64,000 nucleotides of DNA from the NCBI RefSeq assembly GCF_000186865.1, contig NW_008705579.1, positions 483,443 to 547,442 on the forward strand, given 5' to 3'. This document shows, piece by piece, positions 1-11,600 of the stretch (the stretch's first letter is position 1; every line of letters begins with the position of its first letter). Origin of the DNA: Aureococcus anophagefferens (taxonomy: Eukaryota; Sar; Pelagophyceae; Pelagomonadales; Pelagomonadaceae). The translations under genes and the position numbers were made by a program. The notes under the pieces are model-generated. The model searched no databases, was not told where the DNA came from, and was given only the letters and a program-made list of their open reading frames with translations.

Positions 1-145
1 CATCGACGGCGCCGCCGAGCCAACGGCAGGGGCGCGCACGAGAAAGGGGGGGATTCCCCGACACGCGAGTCCGCCTCGACGACCACGCCACTAACGCGGC
101 CGGCGACCGGCGCGCGTGAGCTGTTAGTTTACGATGAGCTTTCTT

Positions 146-2635
146 CTAGTCGTCCCAACCATCGTCGTCGTCGCTGTCCGGGATCGGCCGGTCCTCCCCC
201 TCCGCGGCGGCGCGGCGCGCGCGCATTGCGGCGACGACGGCGTCGATGTCGTCGCCGGCGGCGTCGATGTCGTCGCTCGCGGGCGTGCCGAGGAGGGCGC
301 TCGCCGTCGGGGGCGCTACGCCGGCGTCGAGGCGCCGGCGCGCTCGCGCTCGCGCCTCCTCGCGCGTCGCCCGTTCCGCGGCTAGTTGCTCCGTCCTTGC
401 GGCGTCGCGCGCGGCTCGCTGGGCGGCCCGATCACGGGCCAGCCTCTCTCGCTCGACGCACTGGAGCTCGCGCTGCCAGCATGCGACGAAGCCCTGGAGG
501 AGCGAGAAGACCTCGCCGAGTCCTCGACCCGGGCGCTCCCCAAAGTCACGGGCGAGGTCAGCGCCCGCGCGAGACGTCGCCTCCCGGGCGGCGTACAGGG
601 CCCTGACGTGCGCCGAGAGCCAGTCCGCCCAGGTTTCGAGGGCCTCCGCATCCGGCGGGCCGGCGGCGGCCTCCGCGCGCACGAGACCCAGGTCCGCGTC
701 GAGACGCGCGAGGCCCTCCTCGGTCTCGGCGTCGGCCCGCGCCGTCGCCGCTCCCAGGACGTCGGAGAGCTCGACAACGAGCCCGGATGCCGCGTGGGCC
801 ATGTCGCTGTCGACCACGGCCCGGAGCACGACGCGAAGGAGGGAGTGGCCGCGCGCGCCCTTGAGCTCGCTCATCTTCGCGAGGCTCGAGAGGCCGACGC
901 CCGCCGCCTGCCGCGACGAGCCGTGGTTGAGCGCGTTGCCGACGAGGAGGGCGACGCGGAGGACGTGCCGGAGACTCTCGCTGGCCGCGATGGCCTCGAC
1001 GGCGACGAGGCGCGCCCGGACCGCCCGGCCGACCGCCGCGAGCGCCTTCGGCGCCGTAAATTTGACGAGGAGGACGTCGAAGCGGGACCGAAGGCGCGGC
1101 ACGCCGAGGACGAAGGCGGCGACGTAAGCTTCCTGCTCCCGCAGCGAGCGCCCCGCGGCGTTCGCGACGGCGTCCCCGAGGGCCGCGGCTTCGGCCGCGT
1201 CGTCCTGCGCCTTTGACGGCAGGACGACGCGCCGCAGGAGCTCGAGCGTATCCTCGCCGAAGCTCAAGTCCGACGACGAGCCCGCCAGCGCGCTCGCGAC
1301 GACGGGTCCATCGGCGAGACCCAAGTCCCGGATCTTCTTGAGCACGAGCGCGACGCCCTGGGCTCGCTTCGGCTGGAGCGCCGCGACGTCCGAGGAAGGC
1401 GTCGCGCGGGTCGCGTCGGACGCCCTCGTGGACGATGGCCGGGCCGGTTCCACGGAGGTCCGGAATTCCGTCTCCAGCTCCGCCATCGCCGACCCGACGA
1501 CCGCGCGCGCCGCGTCGAACGACGCGTCGTCGCACGAGTCCCACCACGACGAGCCGACGGCGTCGTCGTCCAGCGGGTCCCAGAAGAGTCGCTTCGTGGT
1601 CACGGACGGTTTTGGACCGTCGACCGGCGCACGCGATGCGCTCTTCGCCGCCGTCGGAGCGCCCGCCGGCGCCCCGCGGAGTAGCGCCGGGTCCAGCCCC
1701 TCGGCCCGCATTTTCAACGCGACGGCCGCCTCCGGCACTCCCATGCGAAGCATGCGCTGGAACCGGACGGCCCGCGGATCGACGGGTTCCTTTGGATGCA
1801 TGTCCTGCGGGTCGAGGCCCTCGGCTCGCATCTTGGCGTCGACGGCCGCCGCCGGCACGCCCATCTTGAGCATGCGCTCGTACTTTTCGTATCGCGGGTC
1901 TTTGGGACCCGCTGGCTCGAGGACCGGGGCCTCGAGGACCACGGCCGCACGAGATCCGTCGGGGTCTTGCGCCGGCGCGACATCTTGCGCCTCTTGTCTG
2001 GGGGGCCGCGCTTCGATCGCCATCGCCAGATCCGCGAGGACCGCGTCCGCGGCCGCCTCGGGCGAGGCTTCTGCCACGATGGCCTCGGATGTCATCGCTG
2101 ACGGCTGGTCTGATTCGGCGACGGTCTCGGGCGACTCGGCGTCGGCGTCGGCCGGCTCGGCGACGGCCTCGGGCGACTCGGCGACGGCCTCGCCGCCGCT
2201 TTCGCCCGGAGCGTTCTCCTGGCCGGCGTCGGATCCTTCGTCCTCCGAGGCACCCTCTGGGGCCTCTAGCTCGTCTGGCGGCGCCATGATCGACGCCCTC
2301 CGCACGCCCATGGACAATTCCAGCACCTGGGCCAGGGACAAGGCGGGCGCGTCCGCCGTCGCTTCGCTCGCGCCGGCCGCTCCGTCTCCGACGTCCTCTT
2401 CGCCGTCCAATAAACGCGACAGTTTGCTGCAAGCGAGGGCGACTCGCCCGAGGAGCTCGGGGTCGTCGCAGGCCGCCGCCGAACGGTCGGCTTTGGCGAT
2501 GAGCGTGGCGACGGCGACGCGCGCGTCGCGGGCGTCGCGCACGACGCCGGCCGCGACGTCGTCGGCGTCGTCGATTCGCTGCTGTTCGCTCTCCAGGTCA
2601 TCGAGGCGGATTCTATCCATGTCGTCGACGATCAT
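146..2635 (-). CDS. Formin-like protein (FH2 domain), 829 aa
   Basis: Predicted actin nucleator/elongator. Seen: an FH2 start motif (TKRLFWDPLDDD, about residue 345), an FH2 core (LLVGNALNHGSSRQAAGVGL followed by SSLAKMSELKGA) matching the family's GN-LN-G signature, and a charged C-terminal tail whose DDIDAVVAAMRARR resembles a DAD autoregulatory segment. Before FH2 are two copies of a short helix motif (ERMLKMGVPAAAV and QRMLRMGVPEAAV, each followed by a conserved KMRAEGLDP), like the WASH-complex CCDC53 motif seen in stramenopile formins. The N-terminal third is acidic, Ala/Glu/Ser-rich and low complexity. No poly-Pro FH1 segment is visible. The ATG at 2635 overlaps the stop of the upstream same-strand gene by four bases (ATGA). 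A second ATG five codons on could be the real start, or this could be a 3' exon of the upstream gene. Family call is firm; the start is uncertain. Confidence 0.78.
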   Translation of the reverse strand: MIVDDMDRIRLDDLESEQQRIDDADDVAAGVVRDARDARVAVATLIAKADRSAAACDDPELLGRVALACSKLSRLLDGEEDVGDGAAGASEATADAPALSLAQVLELSMGVRRASIMAPPDELEAPEGASEDEGSDAGQENAPGESGGEAVAESPEAVAEPADADAESPETVAESDQPSAMTSEAIVAEASPEAAADAVLADLAMAIEARPPRQEAQDVAPAQDPDGSRAAVVLEAPVLEPAGPKDPRYEKYERMLKMGVPAAAVDAKMRAEGLDPQDMHPKEPVDPRAVRFQRMLRMGVPEAAVALKMRAEGLDPALLRGAPAGAPTAAKSASRAPVDGPKPSVTTKRLFWDPLDDDAVGSSWWDSCDDASFDAARAVVGSAMAELETEFRTSVEPARPSSTRASDATRATPSSDVAALQPKRAQGVALVLKKIRDLGLADGPVVASALAGSSSDLSFGEDTLELLRRVVLPSKAQDDAAEAAALGDAVANAAGRSLREQEAYVAAFVLGVPRLRSRFDVLLVKFTAPKALAAVGRAVRARLVAVEAIAASESLRHVLRVALLVGNALNHGSSRQAAGVGLSSLAKMSELKGARGHSLLRVVLRAVVDSDMAHAASGLVVELSDVLGAATARADAETEEGLARLDADLGLVRAEAAAGPPDAEALETWADWLSAHVRALYAAREATSRAGADLARDFGERPGRGLGEVFSLLQGFVACWQRELQCVERERLARDRAAQRAARDAARTEQLAAERATREEARARARRRLDAGVAPPTASALLGTPASDDIDAAGDDIDAVVAAMRARRAAAEGEDRPIPDSDDDDGWDD

Positions 2636-5600
2636 TCCGATGGATTCGCCGCGACTGCCAGCGAGACTCCGACGTTCTGGCTGGCCGTCGCCGAGGCCTG
2701 ATTCGACCTCGACCTCGTTCTCGTCCGCGGCGTGGCCTGTCCGCTGGCCGCCGCAGCTGTGGTTGCAGCTGTGGTTCCCACGGCGTCCGGATTCGAGCTC
2801 GCCCGTCTGCGAATGACTTCTCCCGGAGTCAGGATCATGTGCGAGATCGAGTCATCGCCCATGAGAGTCGGCCGCGGCGTCTCCGCGATGCCCCAGCTGG
2901 CGTCTCGGATGGCATCGAGGCTGCTCTGGACGCCGGCAACCTCCAGCTCCGCGCGCAATCGCATTCGCCGCCGAACTTGCGCAGGCCCGGAGCCGAGCGG
3001 CCGCGCCGTGACGGTGGCGAGCAGGTCGACGCACGCCAGGCCGTACGCGAGTCGCCACGACGGCTCCTCTCCGGCCGCGCCGAGGTGCTCCGCGGAGTCG
3101 TCGAGGCGCCGCCTCACGACCTCCCACGGGCCATGTTCTGGGCATCCAAGCGTGCAGAGCGAGTTGACGACCGCCGAGTGGCCCGCGCCGCTCGCCGCCG
3201 CGAGCCGCGCCAGCTCGACCAAAATCCGCGTGACGCGCCGCGCCTCGGAATCCGCGTCCCACGAGGCGTCCGTGAAGTCCGGTTTGAACGACAGCAGTGC
3301 GATGTCACACAGGGTCGACATGGACGATCGCGGCGCATCCGGACGGGGCGCCGCCGACGACGCGCTCACCGACTCGAGGCAGATGGCGGAGGCGTACTTT
3401 GGCATTCGCAGGGCCCGCAGCAGGATCTTCGTCTCCAGCGGCACGCCACCGACGGTAACGACAGCACCCCTCCCCTGGCGACGCTCCTCAGCTGCCTGGG
3501 CGCAGATTCTCGAAAGCGCCGCTGTCGCCTCCGCGACGCTCTCCGCGATCGAGGAAGAACGGGGCGACGTCGCGGCCGCTTCGCCGGCTTCGGGCTCCGA
3601 GAAATGGACCTGCGCGTGGTTCCGACGCATGGATGCGGTCGTGACCGAGATGCGGTGGGTCATGCTCTTCAGTTGCTTCCGGGCGATGTCTCGGAGCTCG
3701 CGGGGCGTCGCGCCCGCGAGCTCGAGCGTGACCGCGGTGACCGTGAGCAGCACGGTGCAGATCCCGAAGAAGACCATGACCATGGAGAAGACGGTCCCCT
3801 GGAAGAGGTCCCCCGGCTGCCCGGATTGCTCCTCCATCTTCTTCGTGACGAATATCATCAGGCACATGAAGAAGATGATGACGATCTGGGTCTGAGCGAG
3901 CTCGGCGACGGCGTCGTCCGAATACTCGATGTACGGAGCCGCGTACGAGTAGACTTTGGCGCTGATGAGGGCGATCAACAGTCCGGTCGCGATCTGCGTC
4001 GCCGAGCCCGGATAGATGAAGACGAGGAGCGAGGTCATGCACAGCTTCCGGAAGAGGTCCGGGACGACGAAGAGATAGCAGCGGGGCTCGTATTCCTCGA
4101 AGAGGAACGACAAGTGGGATATCGACTCGTCCCTCTCTCTGAGCTTCAGCTTCGCGGCTTGTCGCTTCACCAGCCCGATGGTCTCCGAGCGCGTCTCGTC
4201 CGCCGACTGCGCCAAGCCGAACGTCCAAGACGCCATCCGCCGCAAGGCGAAGTGCTGGAGCGACGTCGCGCGATGCGGCCAGTGGAGCTCGCTCGATGAG
4301 CCGGCGTCGAGGTTCGGACGATCGACCATGTTCGACGAAGAATCCTCGGCTAAAATACGGGCAGCTTGAGAGTGTTCGGCGGAAGCGTCTTCCAACGGCG
4401 GGTCGATACGATGGCGATGGCTCCACAGGAGGCAGAAATAAAATGTCGGTATCCCAAATGGCCAGATGGCCACCATGAGCGCCGCGTAGAGCTTCCACAG
4501 GCTATTGTACCTCGTAGACTCGCAGTCGATCGAGTAGTCTGCCTCGAGGATGAAAAACGACGACGTGGACCCACCCGCGTCGGTTTCGCGGAGTTCGATG
4601 CCTACATGACGAAGCGTTCAGACGCGAAAGTCGGCAGGGGGACACGGGCTTCGATGCAGTTGAAATAGCGCAGGCACGTGGTCGAAACGGTCGGAAACAC
4701 GAGGAACGTCAGCACCAGGAACGCGTACATGGTGTGGATCCAAGCCGACCGGCGATCTTCCTCGTTGCTCGACCGCCGCATGTAGAACGCACCGACCAAG
4801 AAGATGCACAGGCCCACGAACACCGGCGTCATCGTCGCAATCAGGATGGTCCGATAGTAATCCATGCGCATGAAGCAATCGAACGGCAGCACGCGCACGA
4901 GGTTCAGCTCGAGGACGGAGGTCCACTCGATGAGCGTCTGGAAGGCCTCGGGCAGCGTCACCATCGGCAGACTCCAGGGGAGGGCATCAATGATTTGGAA
5001 AACCCCGATGACGATTTTGAGTTTCGTCAGCAGACTTTTTCGGTTGCGAGTGTTGAACTCGAAACTGAAAATGCGCAGGATCTGCTCATTTTCTTCCTCC
5101 TCCTCGTCCTCGCCGTCATCTTCCATGATGATGGGCTGCACGTCTGGGTGGCTCGGGGCGCCGCCGCATGTTGGTGCGCTGTCCACTCGGACATCCTCGT
5201 CCTCGTCATCTGAGAGCGCGCCGCAGCTCGGCTCTTCGTCGACGTCGCCACCGTCCGCGTGATCGCGCTCCTCGCGCGCCGCGTTAGAAAAGTCGATGCT
5301 GATCCTCTCCGGGTCCACGGGGGCGTCGACCCCACCTGCGTCATCGCCTGGATCGCTCGAAGTGCCGCCGGGATCGAAATCGGCGGCGGCTGGGTCGTAG
5401 AGATGCGACCGCGAGCCGAAGAACAGCAGCCCCCCCTTAATCACAGCGTCCGAGGCGCCCGCCTCGTGATCCTTCATCAGGTCCTTGGCAACCGTGAAGA
5501 TGATGTCCGTGTGATCGTAGAGGCAGCGATACGTCGCGAGCGCGAGAAGCAGCGCGGCCAGCGCGCAGCTAAAGATGGCGAGCGGCGTACCCTGCACGAC

Positions 5601-8600
5601 GGCGCCGCCCGGGCACTCCACGCATTTGTTCCGCAGCATGTCGTAGTGGAAGGAGCTGCTGCAGACCTGACACATCACGCCCTCCTGCCCGTCCGCGCAG
5701 AGTTCCTTCCACCGGCTCGCGTTCGCGCCGAGGCCGCGCCACCCCCCATCTTTGCAGGCTCCGCTGTACCCGCACTTGTACAGGTCGGTCGAATAGATCG
5801 AGGCGCGCCACCAGCCGGGCGCAATGCGCACGTCCTCGAGCGTGTTATTCGCCTCGACGCTGCAGTCCATGCCGCGCTCGCCGCTGACGCAGCAATCCGC
5901 GAAGCGCTCGGTGCTCTGGAGACCCCCGCGGTCGTCGCAGCTCATGATGACGCCCGCTTCCTCGTATGTCTGGAACGGGTTGAAGTAGTAGTCCTGGAGG
6001 CCTGCGAGGTTTCGCGGAGATTGGGCCCGGCGACGCGAGTCGGGACGCGGGACGAGGCAGCTGTAGCAACCCGCGGACCCGTAGGCCAGGGACGTCGAGA
6101 ACGGGGGGCAGGAAAGGCAGGAGGCGAGGCCCGGCGTGTTCGCGTACGTGTCGGGCGCACAGGGCGTGCACTCCGCCGCCGCCGACGACGACGTGCGGCC
6201 CGTCGGGCAGTCGTCGCAGGCGCCGCTCCCCGTCGTCGAGTATTTCCCGGCTTCGCACGCGGCGCATTCGGCGTCGCCTTGCTGCGAGAACCGTCCCGCC
6301 GGACAAGAGGTGCAGTTCGCGAAGTAGTAGTTTCCCACGCCGACGGGTACCTCGATCGTACCTGGGCGGCGGGTGACGGTCGCGCGCCCGAATTTGAGAC
6401 ACCGGAGCGAGACCCGCCGGACAAGTGCCGTTCGAGCACGACGGGCCGGTGAACGGGTCGAAGCAGTCGCAGGAGCCCGCGCCGCGCACGCCGTCCTCGC
6501 AGGTGCCCCTGGAGCGCCCCGAGTTGGCGACGCCGCACGTGTCGAGCATGCGCGGCCGGTCTCTGTCTTCGTCGCCGCCCTGCGGGCAGATGTCGCAGGT
6601 CGTACCGAAGTAGCCTGTCTGGCACGCCTCGCACTGCCAGCCCGCGAATCCGATGAGGCAGGAACACGTCGACTCCGAAAACAAGGACGACGTCTCGCAG
6701 ACGCCTCTGCCGGAGCACGGGTTCTCCTGGACGCAGAGCCCGTTCGCGAAGATGCTCGGGGCGCCGCGCTGCTGCCCGACGACGAGATCGGCGTCGCCGT
6801 CGCCGTCGACGTCGGCGACCGCGGGGGCCGAGAACTTGCCGACGTCGAAGGAGGAGACGGGGCTGTCTTCCGCGAACCTCTCCTGAAAGCTTTGGCCGCG
6901 TCGCTCGAAGTATCGGATCTTCCCCGTGCTCTCGCCGACGAGGAGGTCGACGTCGCCGTCCGAATCGAGGTCGTGGAACGCGGGCGAGCTCCAGTAATTG
7001 ACCTGAACGTCGCGGAACGGGCTGTCCTGGTCCTTCAAGATTTCAAACACCTCGCCGCCAAGGTTGGCGTAAAAGTCCAGCGTGCCGTAGTAGTTTCCGA
7101 CGACGAGGTCGAGGCAGGCCGTCCCCATTCACGTCGACGAGCGCGGGAGCGCTATGCTTGCTGACCGCGATGGACGCGAACGCATCTTCTTCTTGGAACT
7201 CGGTTACGTTCGCGTTGCGAAAGAAGAGGAGTCGTCCGTCCTCCTGCCCGACGACGAGATCCAGGTCGCCGTCGGAGTCGAGGTCGCCGAGCGCGGGGGA
7301 CGCGTGTTCCCCGACGACGACGCCGGGGAGCGGCACGGGCGCGGCGAAGGCCGACGCGCCGGTGCTCCGAAAGAAGTAGATCACGTGACCGGTCTTTGTG
7401 CCGACGACCACGTCCGGGAGTCCGTCGCCGTTGAGGTCCCCCACGGCCGGTTTGGAGTATTCGCGGTCGTCGTTCGAGTCGAGGTCAAAGGTCACGCTGG
7501 AGAACGGAGACTGCGCTCCCGCGAGGTCCTGGAAGTTCGGGTCGAACCTGCTGTCGTAATTCTTCAGGAACGTGGCGCCGCCGCTCGAGCCCACGACGAG
7601 GTCGACGTAGCCGTCGCCATCGACGTCCGCGGCGACGGGGCGACTATGCGAGCTCACGGCGAAGCCTAGGAAGGGTGAGTCGAGCACGTTGACGAAGCGC
7701 GGCTCGACGGGCGTCCCCTGGCTCTCGTAGTAAAAGAGCGCGCCATCGCTTCCGCCGAGCACGAGGTCTGCGTCGCCGTCGCCGTCGAGATCAGCGAAGG
7801 ATGGAACGCTGTCGTCGCCCTCGTTGATCGAAGCGAACCAGTCGCTGCTGTCTGGAGCGAAGAAGAAGCCGTCGCCGCGGGTGTAGCGTCGCAACGCGCC
7901 GTCGGTCCCGCCGCAGACGAGGTCCAGCCTGCCGTCGGCGTCCAGGTCCACCAAAGCTGGGTGATTTCCACCAACGTCGACGCCGGCGAACGGGTTCGCG
8001 CGTCCCGTCATGTTGACGAATGTGCCTCGCGCGTTCTCGAGGTAGTCGATCCGGCCCGCGGCGGTGCCCAAAACGAGATCCACGTCCGCGTCGCCGTCGA
8101 CGTCTCCGAGCGCCGGGCGCGTCCTCGCCCCGACGCGCATCTCCTCCAAGGGCTTCCACACGAACTCGCCGCCGTCGTTCCGGAGGTAGAACATCGACCC
8201 GTCCGTCGCGACGACGGCGTCTACGTCGCCGTCGCCGTCGACGTCCTCGAACGCGAACGCCGCGTCGAGGGCCGTGTCCAGAGACCCGAGGCGACTTTCT
8301 CGGAAGCGGTGCGTGTTGCCCCAGCAGGCCTCCGTGCTTTGGAGGCGGCAGTAGGCGGGGCTCGTCGCGGGTACCGACGTCGGCGCGGGAGACGCGACGA
8401 CCGTCGGCGCCGCGCTCGCCGTCGGCTGGAGCGAGGGCGCGAGACTCGTCGGGCCGAGGGTCGTCGTCGTCGGCGCCGGCGTGAGCGACCGCGCGGACGA
8501 GGGCGCGCGCGTGGGCGCCTCGGTGGCGCACGACTCCTGGACGTCTCCGCCGGAGAACAGCATGGACATTTCTGTCGGAGCACCACCGGTCACGGCGCCG

Positions 8601-11600
8601 AGCGTCCAGGACACCTCCTCCGGGAAGAGGCCGTCACCGTTCACCGATGCTGCGTAGCAGCCGTCGGCGAGGCAGAAGCGCTCCGTCCCGGTCGCTCCAG
8701 CGTCGAGCGTCGCGTGGAAGACGCGGTCCCCGCTTTCGGAGTAGAGCGAGAAGAAGGCGTCGGTCCAGCCGTCGAGGCCGGAATCGAACATTTCGAGGCT
8801 GTAGATCGAGGCGCCCGCCTCGCAGGCGAGCGCCGTCGGGGCCCGCGAGGGCGCGCTACTCGGCGCGGGCGCGGGCGCCGCGGTCGTGGGAGACGCGGTC
8901 GGGCTTCCCGGCCGCGGGCTCGGCGCGGGCGTCGGTTTCGCGCTCGGCGCTGGCGTCGGCGAAGGGGTCGTCGGGACGAACTCGACGGCCGCCGGATCGA
9001 GGCACGCGTAGGCCGTTCGTCCGCACGCGTGGACGGGGCCGTCCGCGCACGTCGATTCGCAGCAGTCGCCGCCGTCGTAGCCGCAGGCCTCGCTGTTGTA
9101 GGCGCCCGGGTCGCAGGCGCCGTCGCCGACGTAGGCCGGGTGCGGCACGAGGCACGTCGACGGCACCGTCGGGCGGGGCGTCGGGCGATCCGACGGCGCG
9201 GCCGTCGAAGGACGGCGCGTCGCGAGGATTGAGGTGGGCGCGCGCGTCGGCGAGCTCGTCGACGGCGAATCCGTAGGAGCGGGCGTCGGCCGCGGCGTCG
9301 GCGTCGGCGTCGGCCGCGGCGTCGGCAACGGCGTCGGCGTCGGCGTCGGCGGCGACAAGGTCGCCGTAGGCGACGACGTGTACGCGCCGAGGGTGACGGT
9401 CGACGAGGCTGTTGTCAGGAGCGACGCCTCCGTGTTCACCGTGGCCGATTCGAGGGCAGATCCGGATCCGCTCTCGATGGCCGCGGCCAGCGCCGTGGCG
9501 TAGCTCCCGTCCTCGACGGCCGAATTGAGCTCGGAAACGGTCGACGAGCCATCGCCGGCCACCTCGAGTTCGAAGCTGATTTCGGTCGCGTCGCTCAGTC
9601 GACGACGGCCCTCGATGGCGACGAGACGGCGGTTCTCGTAGTCGCTCGCCGCGACGCCCGATATCGACTCTTCCGGGACGTCGGTCAGCGTGTTGGAGAT
9701 GGAGACCTTGAACACCTCGATCGCGCCCGCGTCACCGTTGAAGGCGTCCGCATCGACGCCGTCCAACACGAGAGCCGTGACCACGCGCGCGAAGTCGTAG
9801 GCGACGGGCGCGGTCGTCGGCCGCGTCGACGGCGCGGTCGTCGGCCGCGTCGACGGCGCGGTCGTCGGCCCGGTCGACGGCGCGGTCGTCGGCCCGGTCG
9901 ACGGCGCGGTCGTCGGCCCGGTCGACGGCGCGTCGAGCGCGCGCGCCGTCGGAGGTGCAGTCGGCAAGGCCGACGGCCGCGGGTCGCAGACGTTCGCGTT
10001 GCAGATGCCGCCGCGACAGTCCGACGTCTCCTCGCACGTCGCTCCGAAGCCGCACGCGGGACAAACGCCACCGCCGCAGTCGACGTCGGTCTCCGCGCCG
10101 TCGAGGACGCCGTTGGCGCACGCGAGCGGCGTCGGTGCGACCGTGGATGGCGCCGAGGACGGACTCGCTGTGGGCCGGACGGCGACGACGGCATCGGTGA
10201 TTTCCGCGACGTCGACCGTCTCGAAGGCGGTGCTGCCCTGCTCCTCGGCCTCCGCGGCCAGCTCGCTCTCGAGGGCGTCCTCGGTGAGGTCCGTCGAAAT
10301 GGTCTCGACGAGCGAGCTCGCGTCTTCGGGACTCGCCGCGGCGATCGTGTACTCGACGACCGTCTCGCCGCTCGCGCCCTCGCCGAAGCTCACTTCGATG
10401 TCCTCCTCGTCGACGCCCAGGATGTTCGCGAGAGACGCGGAGAACACGTCCTCTGAGCTTTCGACGAGGGCCTCCGACATCCCGGACACGGTGAATTCGC
10501 CCGTCACCTCGGGCGCCAGCGTCGGCGCGGGCGAAGCTGGCGACCCCGTCGGCGAAGCGGTCGGGACGCTGCTGCAACCGCAGGCGTCGAAGCACGCGTC
10601 AAAGGCCAGCGAATCATCGGCTCCGACGACGGCGCAGCGGGTGCTCGGTAGGACCGCGACCCACGGGCAGTCCTTGGACGGCGTGTTCTTCTTGTGCCAC
10701 GACGCGCTGTCCCGGCAAAGCAGCGTCGGGGAGAGGGACGGGACCGCGGTCGGGGGAGCGGGCGTCGGCCGCGGCGTCGGCGCGAAGACGGGACTCGCCG
10801 TGGGGGTTCCGGGAGTGGCGGTCGGCGCGGGCGTCGGTTCGGGCGTCGGAACGGGTCGCGGCGCCAGACTCGGGACGCCCGAAGGCGCCGACGTGGTCGG
10901 AGATTCCGACGGCGAGAGCGTCGTAGGCGCGGCCGTGGTCGGCGCTCGTGTCGAAGGCTCCGGTGTCGGCCGCGGCGTCGGCGCGAACACGGGACTCGCC
11001 GTGGGGGTTCCGGGAGTGGCGGTCGGCGCGGGCGTGGGCGCTCGCGTCGAAGGCCGGGAGGTCGTCGGCGCCTCCGAAGTCGGCGCCGAGGTCGTGGGGA
11101 AGGATGTAGGCGAGGACGTCGTCGGTGCGAGCGTCGTCGGTGCCGGAGTTGGAGCGGGCGTCGGCGGATGCGACGCCCGCGGCGTCGGCGCAAACACGGG
11201 ACTCGCCGTGGGGGTTCCGGGAGTGGCGGTCGGCGCGGGCGTCGGTCGGGGCGTCGGAACGGGCGACGGCTCCGAGGTCGTCGGGGCGGCGGTCGTCGGG
11301 GCGACGGTCGTCGGGACGCTCGAACTGGGCTCCACGGACGGCCGAAATGTGGGCTCCAGGCTTGGCTCCAAGGTCGGCGATTCTGTCGGCGCGGGCGTGA
11401 ACGAGACCTCGAACTCCGCCGAGTCCGCGAGCGTCGGGTCGTCCGAGCACGCCAGCGTCAGGATGTAGGTGCTGACCTCCGCGTCGCCGGCGACGGTCTG
11501 CGCCTGCTGGCCGTCGTTGGTCGCGGTCTCCGCGCGGACGACGGTCCCGTCCGAGTCCGAGACCTCGACGTCCACGGTCGCGCAGGCGCCGGGGTCGCCG

